In this document: piece by piece, positions 26,208-35,087 of the stretch
How the letters are laid out: each line of letters starts with the position of its first letter
Numbering within the stretch: the first letter of the stretch is position 1
Source of the DNA: Halorubrum sp. Hd13
GTDB taxonomy: Archaea; Halobacteriota; Halobacteria; Halobacteriales; Haloferacaceae
Assembly: GCF_002252755.1 (NCBI RefSeq)
Contig: NZ_NHOY01000105.1
Coordinates: 48,472 to 112,471, forward strand
Length of the DNA stretch: 64,000 bases
Direction of reading: 5' to 3'
Notes under the pieces: generated by a model
What the model saw: only the letters and a program-made list of their open reading frames with translations
Database searches by the model: none
What the model was told of the DNA's origin: nothing
Position numbers and translations under genes: made by a program

Positions 26208-27557
26208 ATGACCCACTCGCGGACGGTCGAGCTCGAGGGCCACATCATCGACAGCGGGACGATGCAGCGCTGTTTCGGCGCGGTGATGGACCTCGGCGGC
26301 TCCTTCGACGTCGAGCGGTTCGACGTGGGAAAACACGAAGATGAGGAGTCCTACTGCCGGATGACGGTCTCGGCCGACGACGCGGAGACGCTCCGGGCGA
26401 TCCTCCACGAGCTCCACCAGAACGGCGCGGTGCTCGAGAGTCCGACCGACGTTGACCTCGTCGCGGCCCCCGAAGACAGGGTCGTGCCGCCCGACTTCTA
26501 CTCCACCACGAACCACCCGACCGAGGTGCTGTACGACGGGGAGTGGACCGAGGTCGAGCGGATCGAGATGGACTGCGCGCTGGTCGTGGAGCCGGACGGC
26601 GGTCCGAACGGCGAGCCGCGAGCGCACACGAAGGTGCTCAACGCGGTCGAGGAGGGTGACCTGATCGCGACCGACCAGTCGGGGATCCGAGTGCGGCCGC
26701 CGGAGCGCCCGCGGAGCGGCGGCGGCGCCTTCGGCTTCATGCAGGGCGGGGTCTCCGCGGAGCGGCCCTCCGAATCCACCATCCGCGAGGTCGCCGCGGA
26801 GTTGCGCGCGGTGAAGCGCTCGGGCGGCACCGTGATGGTCGTCGCGGGGCCGGCCGTGATCCACTCGGGCGCGGGCGACGCGCTCGCGGACCTCGTCGCC
26901 GCGGGGTTCGTCGACGCGCTCTCGGCCGGGAACGGCTTCGCGACGCACGACCTAGAGCGCTCGCTGTACGGCACGTCGCTCGGGATGGACGTCGAGACGC
27001 TCGAACACCCGCGGAAGGGGCACAAACACCACATCTGGACCATCTCGGAGATCATCCGCGCGGGCGGGATCGAACCCGCCGTGGAGGAGGGGATCGTCAC
27101 CGAGGGCGTGATGTACGAGTGCGTCGAGCGCGACGTCGACGTCGTCCTCGCGGGCTCGATCCGCGACGACGGTCCCCTGCCGGACACGATCACCGACGCC
27201 GTCGAGGCGCAGAACGCGATCCGCGAGCAGGCCCACGAGGCCGACATCGTGATCATGCTCGCGACGCTGCTCCACTCGGTCGCCGTCGGCAACTGCCTCC
27301 CGTCGACGACGAAGACCGTCTGCGTCGACATCAACCCGGCGACCGTCACCCAACTGCTCGACCGGGGCTCGGCGCAGGCAGTGGGGATGGTCACCGACAT
27401 CGGGACGTTCGTGCCGACGCTCGCGGAGTTCGTGCTGGAGGACGGGGACGACATCGAGACCGGGAACGGGGGCGACATCGAGGCCGGGAACGGCGGCGAT
27501 GTCGATGCCGGGAACGGGGACGACATCGAGGCCGGGAGCGGGGGCGATGAGGCGTGA
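26208..27557 (+). CDS. Archaeal ornithine cyclodeaminase (TIGR00300/LOR-SDH type)
   Basis: The 449-residue protein matches the archaeal LOR/SDH-domain family: N-terminal regulatory alpha-beta domain (ELEGHIIDSGTMQRCFG to about residue 100) and a C-terminal catalytic half with GGTVMVVAGPAVIHSGAGD, DALSAGNGFATHDLE, GHKHHIWTISEIIRAGG and VCVDINPATVTQLLDRG. Members convert ornithine to proline with release of ammonia. The family is described as using a nickel-pincer nucleotide (from memory; verify). The final 30 residues are tandem GGDIEAGN-like acidic repeats that look recently expanded and are probably dispensable. A 4-bp overlap with the next gene suggests an operon. Confidence 0.82.
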   Translation: MTHSRTVELEGHIIDSGTMQRCFGAVMDLGGSFDVERFDVGKHEDEESYCRMTVSADDAETLRAILHELHQNGAVLESPTDVDLVAAPEDRVVPPDFYSTTNHPTEVLYDGEWTEVERIEMDCALVVEPDGGPNGEPRAHTKVLNAVEEGDLIATDQSGIRVRPPERPRSGGGAFGFMQGGVSAERPSESTIREVAAELRAVKRSGGTVMVVAGPAVIHSGAGDALADLVAAGFVDALSAGNGFATHDLERSLYGTSLGMDVETLEHPRKGHKHHIWTISEIIRAGGIEPAVEEGIVTEGVMYECVERDVDVVLAGSIRDDGPLPDTITDAVEAQNAIREQAHEADIVIMLATLLHSVAVGNCLPSTTKTVCVDINPATVTQLLDRGSAQAVGMVTDIGTFVPTLAEFVLEDGDDIETGNGGDIEAGNGGDVDAGNGDDIEAGSGGDEA

Positions 27558-28066
27558 ATGTCGCGCTTCGACCGTACGATCCCGCGAGCGACGCCGACGA
27601 CCTGTACGAGTGTAAGCTCGCCTTCGAGCGCGGGCTCGGCGCGAACACCGGCGGCGACGACAAGGCGGCCGTCTACGAGAGGAAGCTCACCGACGAGTAC
27701 CGGAAGGAGTGGCTGGCGTGGGTCGAGCGATGCGTCGCCGACGACGAGCGGTGCGTGGCGGTCGCGGTCGACGAGGGGGAGGGCGAGTCGGTCGTCGGCT
27801 ACGTCTTCGTGCTTCCCGAGCGGCTGGCGATGATCTGGGACGCGGCCGTGATAAACGAGCTCTACGTCGCCCCGGAACACCGCGGCACGGGCGTCGCCGA
27901 CGACCTGATGGCCGCCGCCGTCGACCTCGCGGGCGACCAGTCGCTCCCGCTGGACCGGGTGGTGCTCGACGTCGACCCCGCGAACGAGCGCGCCCGGGCG
28001 TTCTACGACCGCCACGGCTTCGAATCGTGGGGCGAGATGGTCGCGCGACCGGTCGACCGCGACTGA
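27554..28066 (+). CDS. GNAT-family N-acetyltransferase
   Basis: The 170-residue protein shows the GNAT core: VAVAVDEGEGESVVGYVFVL (beta strands), then INELYVAPEHRGTGVADDLM with the acetyl-CoA pyrophosphate loop RGTGVA near residue 117, followed by LDVDPANERARAFYDRHGFE. The acceptor substrate is unknown. GTG start at 27554 overlaps the end of the ornithine cyclodeaminase gene by 4 bp (GTGA), implying translational coupling. The conserved C-terminal FYDRHGF motif confirms completeness. Confidence 0.88.
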   Translation: MNVALRPYDPASDADDLYECKLAFERGLGANTGGDDKAAVYERKLTDEYRKEWLAWVERCVADDERCVAVAVDEGEGESVVGYVFVLPERLAMIWDAAVINELYVAPEHRGTGVADDLMAAAVDLAGDQSLPLDRVVLDVDPANERARAFYDRHGFESWGEMVARPVDRD

Positions 28067-28125
28067 GTCGCGGCCGCGCGACGCCGTTCCGAAGGTACAA
28101 GCCTCCCTGCCCGTTCCCCGGATCC

Positions 28126-29100
28126 ATGTACGACATCGGCATCGTCGGCTGCGGCGTGATCGGGACCCGGCTCGCCGCCGCGGTCGACGCCCACGATCGG
28201 TACGAGCTCGCCGCGGCCTGCGACCTCGACGCGGACCGGGCCGCCTCCCTGGCGGCCGACTACGGCACGGCGTCGACGGCGACAATGACCGATCACGCGG
28301 CGCTCGCGGAGCGAGAGGGGCTCGACGCCGTCTACGTCGGCGTCCCCCCGGTCGCTCACGAGGCGGTGGTCACCGACGCGCTCGACGCCGGCCGCCACGT
28401 GATCTGCGAGAAGCCCATCGCGGCGGACGCCGAGGCGGGCCGACGGATGAGCTCCCTCGCCGCGGACCGGGACCTCGCGACCGCGGTGAACCTCCCGTTC
28501 CGGTACACGCCGGGATTCGTCCGGCTGCGGGAGCTGGTCGAGGCGGGCGCGATCGGCGACCCGCGCCGGATCGAACTCCGCTTCCGCTTCCCGCAGTGGC
28601 CGCGCGAGTGGCAGGACGTCGCGTGGCTGGAGTCGCGCGAACAGGGCGGCCCGCTGCGGGAGGTCGGGACCCACTTCCTCTTCGGCGTCCGGGAGCTGTT
28701 CGGCGCCGTCGACGCGGTGAGCGCGGACGTCGGCTACGCGGGGCCGGACGCGTACGAGGACGACGTCGTCGGGACGTTCCGGGCCGACGGCGTTCGGGGG
28801 ACGATCGACCTGCTCTGCGACCACGAGGGCGAGGAGGAGAACGTCGTCACGGTCGTCGGGGACGACGGGTCGCTCTCGCTGACTGAGTGGCACCGGCTCG
28901 TTCGCGACCGCGGCCGCGAGGGCGAGCGGACCCTCGTCGACGAGCGCGGCGACACCACCGCGGCGCTGCTGACCGAGTTCGCGCGGGCGATGGACGGCGA
29001 CGGGGGCGACCTCGTCTCCTTCGGGGAGGCGACCCGGGTCCAGGCGGCGCTCGAAGCGATCCACGCGTCGGACGGGGACCGCGTCGCCCTCGACGGCTGA
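28126..29100 (+). CDS. Gfo/Idh/MocA-family oxidoreductase
   Basis: The 324-residue protein starts with the dinucleotide-binding GIVGCGVIGTRLA, has the family signature EKPIAADAEAGRRM near residue 105, and a C-terminal alpha-beta domain with GGPLREVGTHFLFGVRELFG. Such enzymes oxidise or reduce sugars, inositols or related compounds with NAD(P)H. The substrate cannot be inferred. The ATG at 28126 begins directly at the Rossmann strand. It lies 59 bp after the GNAT gene, so may be in the same transcription unit, although no shared pathway is evident. Confidence 0.9.
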   Translation: MYDIGIVGCGVIGTRLAAAVDAHDRYELAAACDLDADRAASLAADYGTASTATMTDHAALAEREGLDAVYVGVPPVAHEAVVTDALDAGRHVICEKPIAADAEAGRRMSSLAADRDLATAVNLPFRYTPGFVRLRELVEAGAIGDPRRIELRFRFPQWPREWQDVAWLESREQGGPLREVGTHFLFGVRELFGAVDAVSADVGYAGPDAYEDDVVGTFRADGVRGTIDLLCDHEGEEENVVTVVGDDGSLSLTEWHRLVRDRGREGERTLVDERGDTTAALLTEFARAMDGDGGDLVSFGEATRVQAALEAIHASDGDRVALDG

Positions 29101-29171
29101 CGGCGGACCGGAACCGCAGGACGTGAGAACGCCGGACAGGAGTTATATGCGTGCCGCCGCGACCTTCGGAT

Positions 29172-29597
29172 ATGAGCTATCTCGTGGCCACCGACGGATC
29201 GACTGAGAGCGATGAGGCGGTCCGGTACGCCGCGCGTCAGGCGGTCGCGTTCTACGAGACCCTCGAGATCGCCCACGTGTTGACGCCGGACTCGGAGCTC
29301 GTCGACGGAACGATCGTCCTCCCGGGCGAGGAGGCCGCGGTCGAGGCCGGCCAGAGCGTCCTCGCCAACGCCGAGACGGTCGCCGAGGAGGCGGTCGGCG
29401 ACGAGTCCATCGACGTGGAGACGCAGCTGCTCACCGGTCGCCCGGCCGACGCGATCGCCGACTACGCCGCCGAGGCGGACGTCAACGCCATATACGTCGG
29501 TCACCGGGGGCTGAGCGAGGAGCGCGAGCAGGTCGTCGGCAGCGTCGCGAAGAGCGTCGTCGACAAGGCGGACGTGCCGGTGACTGTGATCCGGTAG
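29172..29597 (+). CDS. UspA-family universal stress protein
   Basis: The 141-residue protein has a classical Usp pattern: MSYLVATDGSTESDEAVRYA at the start, a central LEIAHVL strand, and the nucleotide motif ending in GHRGLSEEREQVVGSVAKSV with G-2x-G-9x-G-S like spacing, then VPVTVIR. It should bind ATP. The ATG at 29172 is preceded by TATA-like GTTATATG (29141-29148). It is one of three UspA genes here (192-596, 29172-29597, 41094-41567), which differ considerably from each other. Confidence 0.92.
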   Translation: MSYLVATDGSTESDEAVRYAARQAVAFYETLEIAHVLTPDSELVDGTIVLPGEEAAVEAGQSVLANAETVAEEAVGDESIDVETQLLTGRPADAIADYAAEADVNAIYVGHRGLSEEREQVVGSVAKSVVDKADVPVTVIR

Positions 29598-29732
29598 CGT
29601 CGGCCGCGATCGCCGCGCTCGACGGGCGAGGAGTGCCGACCGAGGACGTCCGCGGCGGCCGCGGCGTCAGAGACGACGGCAATGACCACCAGTACCGGGC
29701 CTTCAAAACCGTCGCCCGCGTAACATGAGGTG

Positions 29733-30605
29733 ATGTCTGAGGAAGTACTCGTCACGGCGGACTGGGTGGAATCGAACCTCGACGCGTTTCAGGACGACGA
29801 CTCCGATCACCGGCTCGTCGAGATCAACAATCCGACCGTCACAGACGAGTCGGAGTACACGCCGTACGAAGAGGGGCACATCCCCGGCGCGCTGAACTTC
29901 GAGTGGGACGAGGTGTTCACCGATGAGACGGAGCGCGACATCGTCTCCAAGGCGGACTTCGCGGCCCGCAACGGGGAAGCCGGAATCGACGCCGACACGA
30001 CGGTCGTCGTCTACGGCGGCGGCCGCGTCCCGAACTGGTTCGCGCTGTTCGGCTACTGGATCTACAAGTACTACGGTCACGATGACGTCCGCGTTATCGA
30101 CGGCGGGAAGGGGTACTGGGTCGCCAACGACTACCCGCTCACGACCGAGGAGCCCGACTTCACGCCGCGCGACTACGAGGCCCGCGGCCCCTTCGAGAAC
30201 GTCCGCGCCTATAAGGACGACATCGACAAGGCGATCGAAGAGGGGATCCCGATGGTCGACGTCCGCTCGCCCGAGGAGTTCTCCGGCGAGGTCATCGCGC
30301 CCGAAGGACTCAACGAGACGGCCCAGCGCGGCGGCCACATCCCCGGCGCCAGCAGCGTCCCGATCGGGACCACGCTGAACGAGGACGGCACGTTCAAGAG
30401 CGCCGACGAGCTCCGCGAGCTGTACAGCGAGGCCGGCGTCGACGGCGACGAGTCCACGATCACCTACTGCCGCGTCGGCGAGCGCTCGTCGATCGAGTGG
30501 TTCCTCCTGCACGAACTGCTCGGCTACGACGACGTCCGTAACTACGACGGCTCGTGGACCGAGTGGGGCAACCTCGTCGGCGCGCCGATCGAGACGGGCG
30601 AGTAA
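29733..30605 (+). CDS. Thiosulfate sulfurtransferase (two rhodanese domains)
   Basis: The 290-residue protein contains an inactive N-terminal rhodanese domain (with GHIPGALNFEWDEVF and VVYGGGRVPNWFALFGYW, no Cys in the loop) and an active C-terminal domain with MVDVRSPEEFSG, GHIPGASSVP and catalytic Cys246 in TYCRVGERSS. It transfers sulfane sulfur from thiosulfate-like donors to an acceptor. The ATG at 29733 lies about 28 bp from TTCAAAACC; a GTG one codon earlier is possible. Haloarchaeal genomes often keep such genes in pairs; no partner is adjacent here. Confidence 0.9.
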   Translation: MSEEVLVTADWVESNLDAFQDDDSDHRLVEINNPTVTDESEYTPYEEGHIPGALNFEWDEVFTDETERDIVSKADFAARNGEAGIDADTTVVVYGGGRVPNWFALFGYWIYKYYGHDDVRVIDGGKGYWVANDYPLTTEEPDFTPRDYEARGPFENVRAYKDDIDKAIEEGIPMVDVRSPEEFSGEVIAPEGLNETAQRGGHIPGASSVPIGTTLNEDGTFKSADELRELYSEAGVDGDESTITYCRVGERSSIEWFLLHELLGYDDVRNYDGSWTEWGNLVGAPIETGE

Positions 30606-30793
30606 GCGGCGCTCGGTCGCCGCCGTCGACCCGCTGACGCTATTTAAATAAGTCACTAAGCGAGGAGGACGCCGCGCACGCCCGTTCGGCGGCAAGGTCT
30701 CCGCGGTGTCGGCCGCCGACCGTCCGGGTCTGCCGGCCACCCGGGCCGCCGCCGACAGGGCCTTGCGGCGAGAGCCCGTATCCGGGATCGAAC

Positions 30794-32587
30794 ATGGGTG
30801 CGGACGACCACGCCCCGACGCCGCCGACGGTCCCGGATCCGGAGGCGATTCGGTCGGTCACCGGGTCGCCGACCGAGGCCGGCACCGTGGTCTGGCACCG
30901 CGAGGACCTCCGGATCGCGGACAACCCCGCGCTCGCGACGGCCGCGTCCGCGGCCGCGGCGACGGAGCGAGATACCGACGAGGCGGCGACCGCGGAGGAC
31001 GCTGACGGGACGGCGGCCGCGGAGGACGCCGACCCCGTCGTTCTCCCGCTGTTCGTCTTCGATCCCGCCTTCTACGGCGACCGCGGCCTCGCGTGCGACG
31101 CCCGGATCGCGTTCCTTCACGACTCCCTGCGCGACCTCGACCGACAGTACCGCGACGTGGGCGCGCCGGGCCTGACGTACGCCCACGGCGACCCGATCGA
31201 GGTGCTCGGTCGCTTCGTCGACGCCGGCTGGGACGTGGTCGCGACGCGGAGCGTGACCGGTCGGTACGGACTCCGGCGCGACGAGCGCGCCCGCGACGAG
31301 ATCGGCGTCGAGCTCGTCGACGGCGACGGACTGGTCCGCGACGCCGATCGCTCGCGCCGGGAGTGGAAGGGAGCGATCGAGTCGTGGCTGGCCGCCGACG
31401 CGCACGACTGGGACCCGCGACGCGTCGACGTGGAGCGGATAGCGACCGGACCGGGATCGGGATCGGGCTCCGACTCGTCCCCGGACACCGGCGACTCGTT
31501 CGTTCCGTCGCCCGAGGCCGTCGCGGCCGCCTACGACGTGACCCCCGAGAAATCGATGGTGCCGGACGGCGGTCGGGCGGCGGGCCGCGATCGGTTGGCG
31601 TCGTTCGCCGGGCGGCTCGGCGACTACCCCGGGAACATCTCCTCGCCGGTCGACGCCCGCGAGGGCACGAGCGGCCTCTCGCCGTACCTGCGGTTCGGCT
31701 GTCTCTCGCTTCGGGAGGTCCACCGGTACGTCGACGAGCACGCGCCGGACGGCCGGGGGAAGTCGATGTTCGTCTCCCGGCTGTTCTGGAACCGCCACTA
31801 CCGGCAGAAGCTGGTCGACTGGCCGGGGTGGCTCGACGAGGCCGTCAACCCGGTGTACGCCGGATTCAACCGGGACCGACACGACCCGGAGCTCGTCGCG
31901 GCGTGGAAGGCCGGCGAGACCGGGTTTCCCATGGTCGACGCGAGCATGCGTTGCCTCCGCGAGACCGGTTGGCTCAACTTCCGGATGCGGGCGCTCTGCG
32001 CGAGCGTCTACTTCCACGTCCTCCAGCAGCCGTGGCGGATCGGCGCGGACCACTTCCACGAGCACCTGATCGACGCGGACGCCGCGATCAACTACACGCA
32101 GTGGCAGTCGCAGTGCGGGCTCGTGGGTCGCCCCGGGCTCCGGCTCTACAACCCGCGCAAGCAGGTCCGCGACCACGACCCGGACGGGGAGTTCATCGCG
32201 CGGTGGGTTCCCGAACTGGAGCCGCTCCCAGTCGAGCACCTCGACCGCCCCGAGCACGCCCCGCTCGCCGTTCAGGCTGAGTGCGGCGTCTCGATCGGCG
32301 AGGAGTACCCCTACCCCGTCATCGACTTCGAGGCGGCCCGCGAGGAGTTCCAGCGGCGGTACTACGACGCGCATCCCGAGGCCGCCGCTAGGCTGGCGGA
32401 CGAGCGGATCGCCCGCCGCGCCTCCCTTTCGGGCGGACTCGACGCCGCACGGGCGATCGCGGAGGAGCACGGGAGCGAGGCCTCGGAACGAGGGGCCGAA
32501 GCGAGCGGCGGTGCCGGCGAGGCGACCGCTGACGGGCGTCGGCGCGGTCGTCAGACCGATCTGTCCGCCTTCGACGACGACGGCTGA
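30794..32587 (+). CDS. Cryptochrome/photolyase-family flavoprotein
   Basis: The 597-residue protein has the photolyase N-terminal alpha-beta domain (TVVWHREDLRIADNPALA, PLFVFDPAFYGDRG) and the helical FAD domain with SPYLRFGCLSLREV, SRLFWNRHYRQKL, GFPMVDASMRCLRETGWLN, and QWQSQCGL. Members repair UV lesions with blue light or act as photoreceptors. The segment at the Asn/Asp that contacts flavin N5 (DADAAINYTQW) differs from textbook class I enzymes, so repair should be tested. An Ala/Glu/Asp-rich insertion (about residues 48-80) and a disordered C-terminal tail (from about 550) are haloarchaeal additions. Confidence 0.88.
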   Translation: MGADDHAPTPPTVPDPEAIRSVTGSPTEAGTVVWHREDLRIADNPALATAASAAAATERDTDEAATAEDADGTAAAEDADPVVLPLFVFDPAFYGDRGLACDARIAFLHDSLRDLDRQYRDVGAPGLTYAHGDPIEVLGRFVDAGWDVVATRSVTGRYGLRRDERARDEIGVELVDGDGLVRDADRSRREWKGAIESWLAADAHDWDPRRVDVERIATGPGSGSGSDSSPDTGDSFVPSPEAVAAAYDVTPEKSMVPDGGRAAGRDRLASFAGRLGDYPGNISSPVDAREGTSGLSPYLRFGCLSLREVHRYVDEHAPDGRGKSMFVSRLFWNRHYRQKLVDWPGWLDEAVNPVYAGFNRDRHDPELVAAWKAGETGFPMVDASMRCLRETGWLNFRMRALCASVYFHVLQQPWRIGADHFHEHLIDADAAINYTQWQSQCGLVGRPGLRLYNPRKQVRDHDPDGEFIARWVPELEPLPVEHLDRPEHAPLAVQAECGVSIGEEYPYPVIDFEAAREEFQRRYYDAHPEAAARLADERIARRASLSGGLDAARAIAEEHGSEASERGAEASGGAGEATADGRRRGRQTDLSAFDDDG

Positions 32588-32639
32588 CCGACGAGCCGGC
32601 GTGGGAACGTATTTACATGTGTGTACCGTATTGTGAATC

Positions 32640-32873
32640 ATGAACCAGAATGTCGGTTCCACGGACAAGCGCGTCAGAACGGCCCTCGGTGCGGTGTTCG
32701 GAATCGCCTCGCTCGCGACGCTCGCGGGAGCGGTTCCGGTGCCGGCGTTGGCCGCGCCCGTCCTCGGCGTCGTCTCGCTGATCATGCTCGGGACCGCCGC
32801 GACCGGCACGTGCGCGCTCTACTCCCTGCTCGGCGTCGACACGTGCCCGGCGTCGGCCGGCGGCTCCCGGTAA
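32640..32873 (+). CDS. DUF2892-like inner membrane protein
   Basis: The 77-residue protein starts MNQNVGSTDKRVRTALG, the conserved cytoplasmic start of DUF2892 (YgaP C-terminal-like) proteins, followed by two hydrophobic helices near residues 17-35 and 36-58. It ends CALYSLLGVDTCPASAGG, with the family's Cys-containing GVDTC segment. TATA-like GTATTTACATG at 32609-32619 is about 27 bp upstream. In bacteria related domains are fused to rhodanese; here a rhodanese gene lies 2 kb upstream, with the photolyase gene between. Confidence 0.85.
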   Translation: MNQNVGSTDKRVRTALGAVFGIASLATLAGAVPVPALAAPVLGVVSLIMLGTAATGTCALYSLLGVDTCPASAGGSR

Positions 32874-33059
32874 GACCCTTGACCGGTCCGAGCTTTCACG
32901 TACAGAAGGGTTGAGACGGTTCTTCTCGACGGTTTCGAACCACCGGCGACGGTAGCCTCAAGTGTGGCTAGTCGTAACGTGTGACATGAGCCTGCGACGC
33001 AGACCGATGACTGTCGTGTACGTGCGCGCGAACCGCTTCGCCGACCGAGGTGGCCGATC

Positions 33060-34295
33060 GTGAGCGACACCCCGACCGTCCTCGTGATCGGAGGCGGCGC
33101 GACCGGGGCCGGAGTCGCCCGCGACCTGGCGCTCCGCGGCGTCGACGTGACGCTCGTCGACCGCGGCGGGCTCGCCGGCGGCACCTCCGGGCGCTCGCAC
33201 GGCCTGCTTCACAGCGGCGCCCGCTACGCGGAGGACGACCCTCGAGGCGCCGAGGAGTGCCTCCGCGAGAACCGGACGCTCCGCGAGATCGCCGGGGCGT
33301 GCCTCCGCGAGACCGACGGGCTGTTCGTCCGCCTCGGCGGCGACGACCCGAACTACTTCGAAGAGAAGGTGGCGGCCTGCGAGGAGATCGGGATCGAGAC
33401 CGAGCGGCTCGACGCCGACGAGGCGCAGGCGGTCGTTCCGGGGCTCTCCGACGACGTCGCGGAGGCGTTCCGCGTGCCGGACGGCGTGATTTATCCCTCT
33501 CGGCTGGTCGCCGCGAACGCGGCCGACGCCGAGCGACACGGCGCCACCGTCCACACCGACGCGCCCGTCGAGGCCGTCGAGACTGCCGACGGCGCGGTCT
33601 CGACCGTGCGCGTCGGCGGCGACGTCGACGCCGCGCTCCGACCGGACCACGTCGTCAACGCGACGGGGGCGTGGGCCGACCGGATCGCCGACCTGGCCGG
33701 CGTCGATGTGGGGATGGCGCCGAGCCGCGGCGTGATGATATCCGTCAAGTACGACGGGCTCGATCCGGTGTTGAACCGGTGTCGCGACCCCGACGACGGC
33801 GACATCGTCGTCCCCCACGAGGGGGAGGCCGTGCTCGGCACGACGAGCGTCCCGGTCGACGACCCGGACGAGTACGAGACGGCCGACTGGGAGGTCGAGC
33901 GCTCGATCGAGGAGTGCGCGGCGATGCTCCCCGCGGTCGCCGAGGCCCCGGAGGTGAGACGGTGGTGGGGCGTCCGCCCCCTGTACGCGCCGGACGAGAC
34001 GGGATCGAACCGGCGCGGGATCTCGCGCGGATTCACCGTGATCGACCACGCCGACGAGGGCGTCGGGAACCTCCACACGGTCGTCGGCGGGAAGCTGACG
34101 ACCTACCGGGAGATGGCCGAGCTGACGGCCGACCGCGTCTGCGAGCGACTCGGCGTCGACGCCGCCTGCGACACCGCGACGGAGCCGCTCCCCGGCGCCG
34201 ACGACCCCGCTCGGCTCGACGAGTTCGTCGAACGGTACGGCGGGGCGAACCCGACCGACGCCGGCGTCGTGAGCGCCGCCGCTGACGACGACTGA
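33060..34295 (+). CDS. GlpA-like FAD-dependent glycerol-3-phosphate dehydrogenase, short form
   Basis: The 411-residue protein starts with the FAD-binding TVLVIGGGATGAGVARDLALRG, contains GGLAGGTSGRSHGLLHSGARY and RRWWGVRPLYAPDETG, and ends its catalytic domain at VVGGKLTTYREMAELTAD. It matches GlpA/GlpD. Unlike full haloarchaeal GlpA (over 500 residues from memory) it stops soon after residue 390 and lacks the C-terminal BFD-like iron-sulfur domain. No glpB or glpC follows. It probably oxidises glycerol-3-phosphate or a related hydroxy acid. GTG start at 33060 gives the Rossmann strand directly. Confidence 0.82.
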   Translation: MSDTPTVLVIGGGATGAGVARDLALRGVDVTLVDRGGLAGGTSGRSHGLLHSGARYAEDDPRGAEECLRENRTLREIAGACLRETDGLFVRLGGDDPNYFEEKVAACEEIGIETERLDADEAQAVVPGLSDDVAEAFRVPDGVIYPSRLVAANAADAERHGATVHTDAPVEAVETADGAVSTVRVGGDVDAALRPDHVVNATGAWADRIADLAGVDVGMAPSRGVMISVKYDGLDPVLNRCRDPDDGDIVVPHEGEAVLGTTSVPVDDPDEYETADWEVERSIEECAAMLPAVAEAPEVRRWWGVRPLYAPDETGSNRRGISRGFTVIDHADEGVGNLHTVVGGKLTTYREMAELTADRVCERLGVDAACDTATEPLPGADDPARLDEFVERYGGANPTDAGVVSAAADDD

Positions 34296-34338
34296 AACGG
34301 CGGGGATCGGACGGCGAGGACGCCGGGGGCGAGTCCGG

Positions 34339-34929
34339 CTACTCGCCGTCGTCGATCAGGTCGCCGAACACCGAGGTCGCGGTGTCGGGGACGTCGAAGT
34401 CGTGGTAGTGCTCGCCCTTCTCCTTCGAGAGGATGTTGAGGGCCGCGGCGGCGCCGTCGCCGGCCGAGATGACCGCCTGCCACTCCTCGGCGCGGACCAT
34501 CCCGCCCGTCGCGTAGGCGCCGTCGACGCTGGTCTCCATCGAGACGTCGACGTCGACCGTGTCGTCGTCGCCGAGCGCGCAGCCGAGCGACTCCGCGAGG
34601 TCGCGGCTCGCGCCCGTGGCGAGCACGAGGTAGTCGGCCTCGTACTCGCCCGCCTCGGTCGTCACCGCGAACCCAGCGTCCGACTCGGCGACGTCGGTGA
34701 CTTCCTCGCCCTGCTTCCGATCGACGCCGAAGTCGTCCGCCTGCTGGCGGAGGGTCGCGAGGAACTCGTCGCCACCGACCGAGCCGATCCCGGGGTAGTT
34801 GAACAGGTGCGCCTTGTGCATCCAGGTCTTGTCGGTGTCGAACAGGACCGCGTCGAGCCCGTTCTTGCCCGCGAACAGCCCCGCGCTGAGTCCGGCCGGT
34901 CCGCCACCGACGATCGCTACGTCTGCCAT
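34339..34929 (-). CDS. Small thioredoxin-reductase-like FAD/NAD(P) oxidoreductase
   Basis: The 196-residue protein has the FAD motif VAIVGGGPAGLSAGLFAGKNG, YLVLATGASRDLAE, and the second FAD motif YATGGMVRAEEWQAVISAGDG near residue 155. It is only the FAD domain of a thioredoxin-reductase fold: the NADPH domain and the redox CxxC are missing. It may receive electrons from a partner or bind a different acceptor. TATA-like GCTTATCAG (34952-34960) lies about 27 bp before the ATG at 34929, which fixes the start. Confidence 0.82.
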   Translation of the reverse strand: MADVAIVGGGPAGLSAGLFAGKNGLDAVLFDTDKTWMHKAHLFNYPGIGSVGGDEFLATLRQQADDFGVDRKQGEEVTDVAESDAGFAVTTEAGEYEADYLVLATGASRDLAESLGCALGDDDTVDVDVSMETSVDGAYATGGMVRAEEWQAVISAGDGAAAALNILSKEKGEHYHDFDVPDTATSVFGDLIDDGE

Positions 34930-34995
34930 GCCGTCACTTCCCAAGCCGGACTGATAAGCGTTGGCGGAACCGGCGACACGGGTACGGTAGCGGAC

Positions 34996-35037
34996 GGTCG
35001 GCGATTGGCGATTGGCGGTCGGCGATTGGCGATTGGC
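34996..35037. repeat. Two perfect 21-bp tandem repeats
   Basis: A 21-bp unit made of GGTCGGCGATTGGCGATTGG plus C occurs at 34996-35016 and again at 35017-35037. Each unit contains an internal GGCGATT duplication. Decayed GGTCGACGG words follow. It lies between two gene ends/starts and shows no stem-loop. Confidence 0.85.
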
Positions 35038-35087
35038 GGTCGACGGACGGCGGTCGGCGGTCCGCTGGTCCGCGGGTCAGCCGGCGA

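Noticed and set aside
34339..34929. Full thioredoxin reductase
   Set aside because: The protein lacks the CxxC and the NADPH domain (196 residues instead of over 300), so it was called only TrxR-like.
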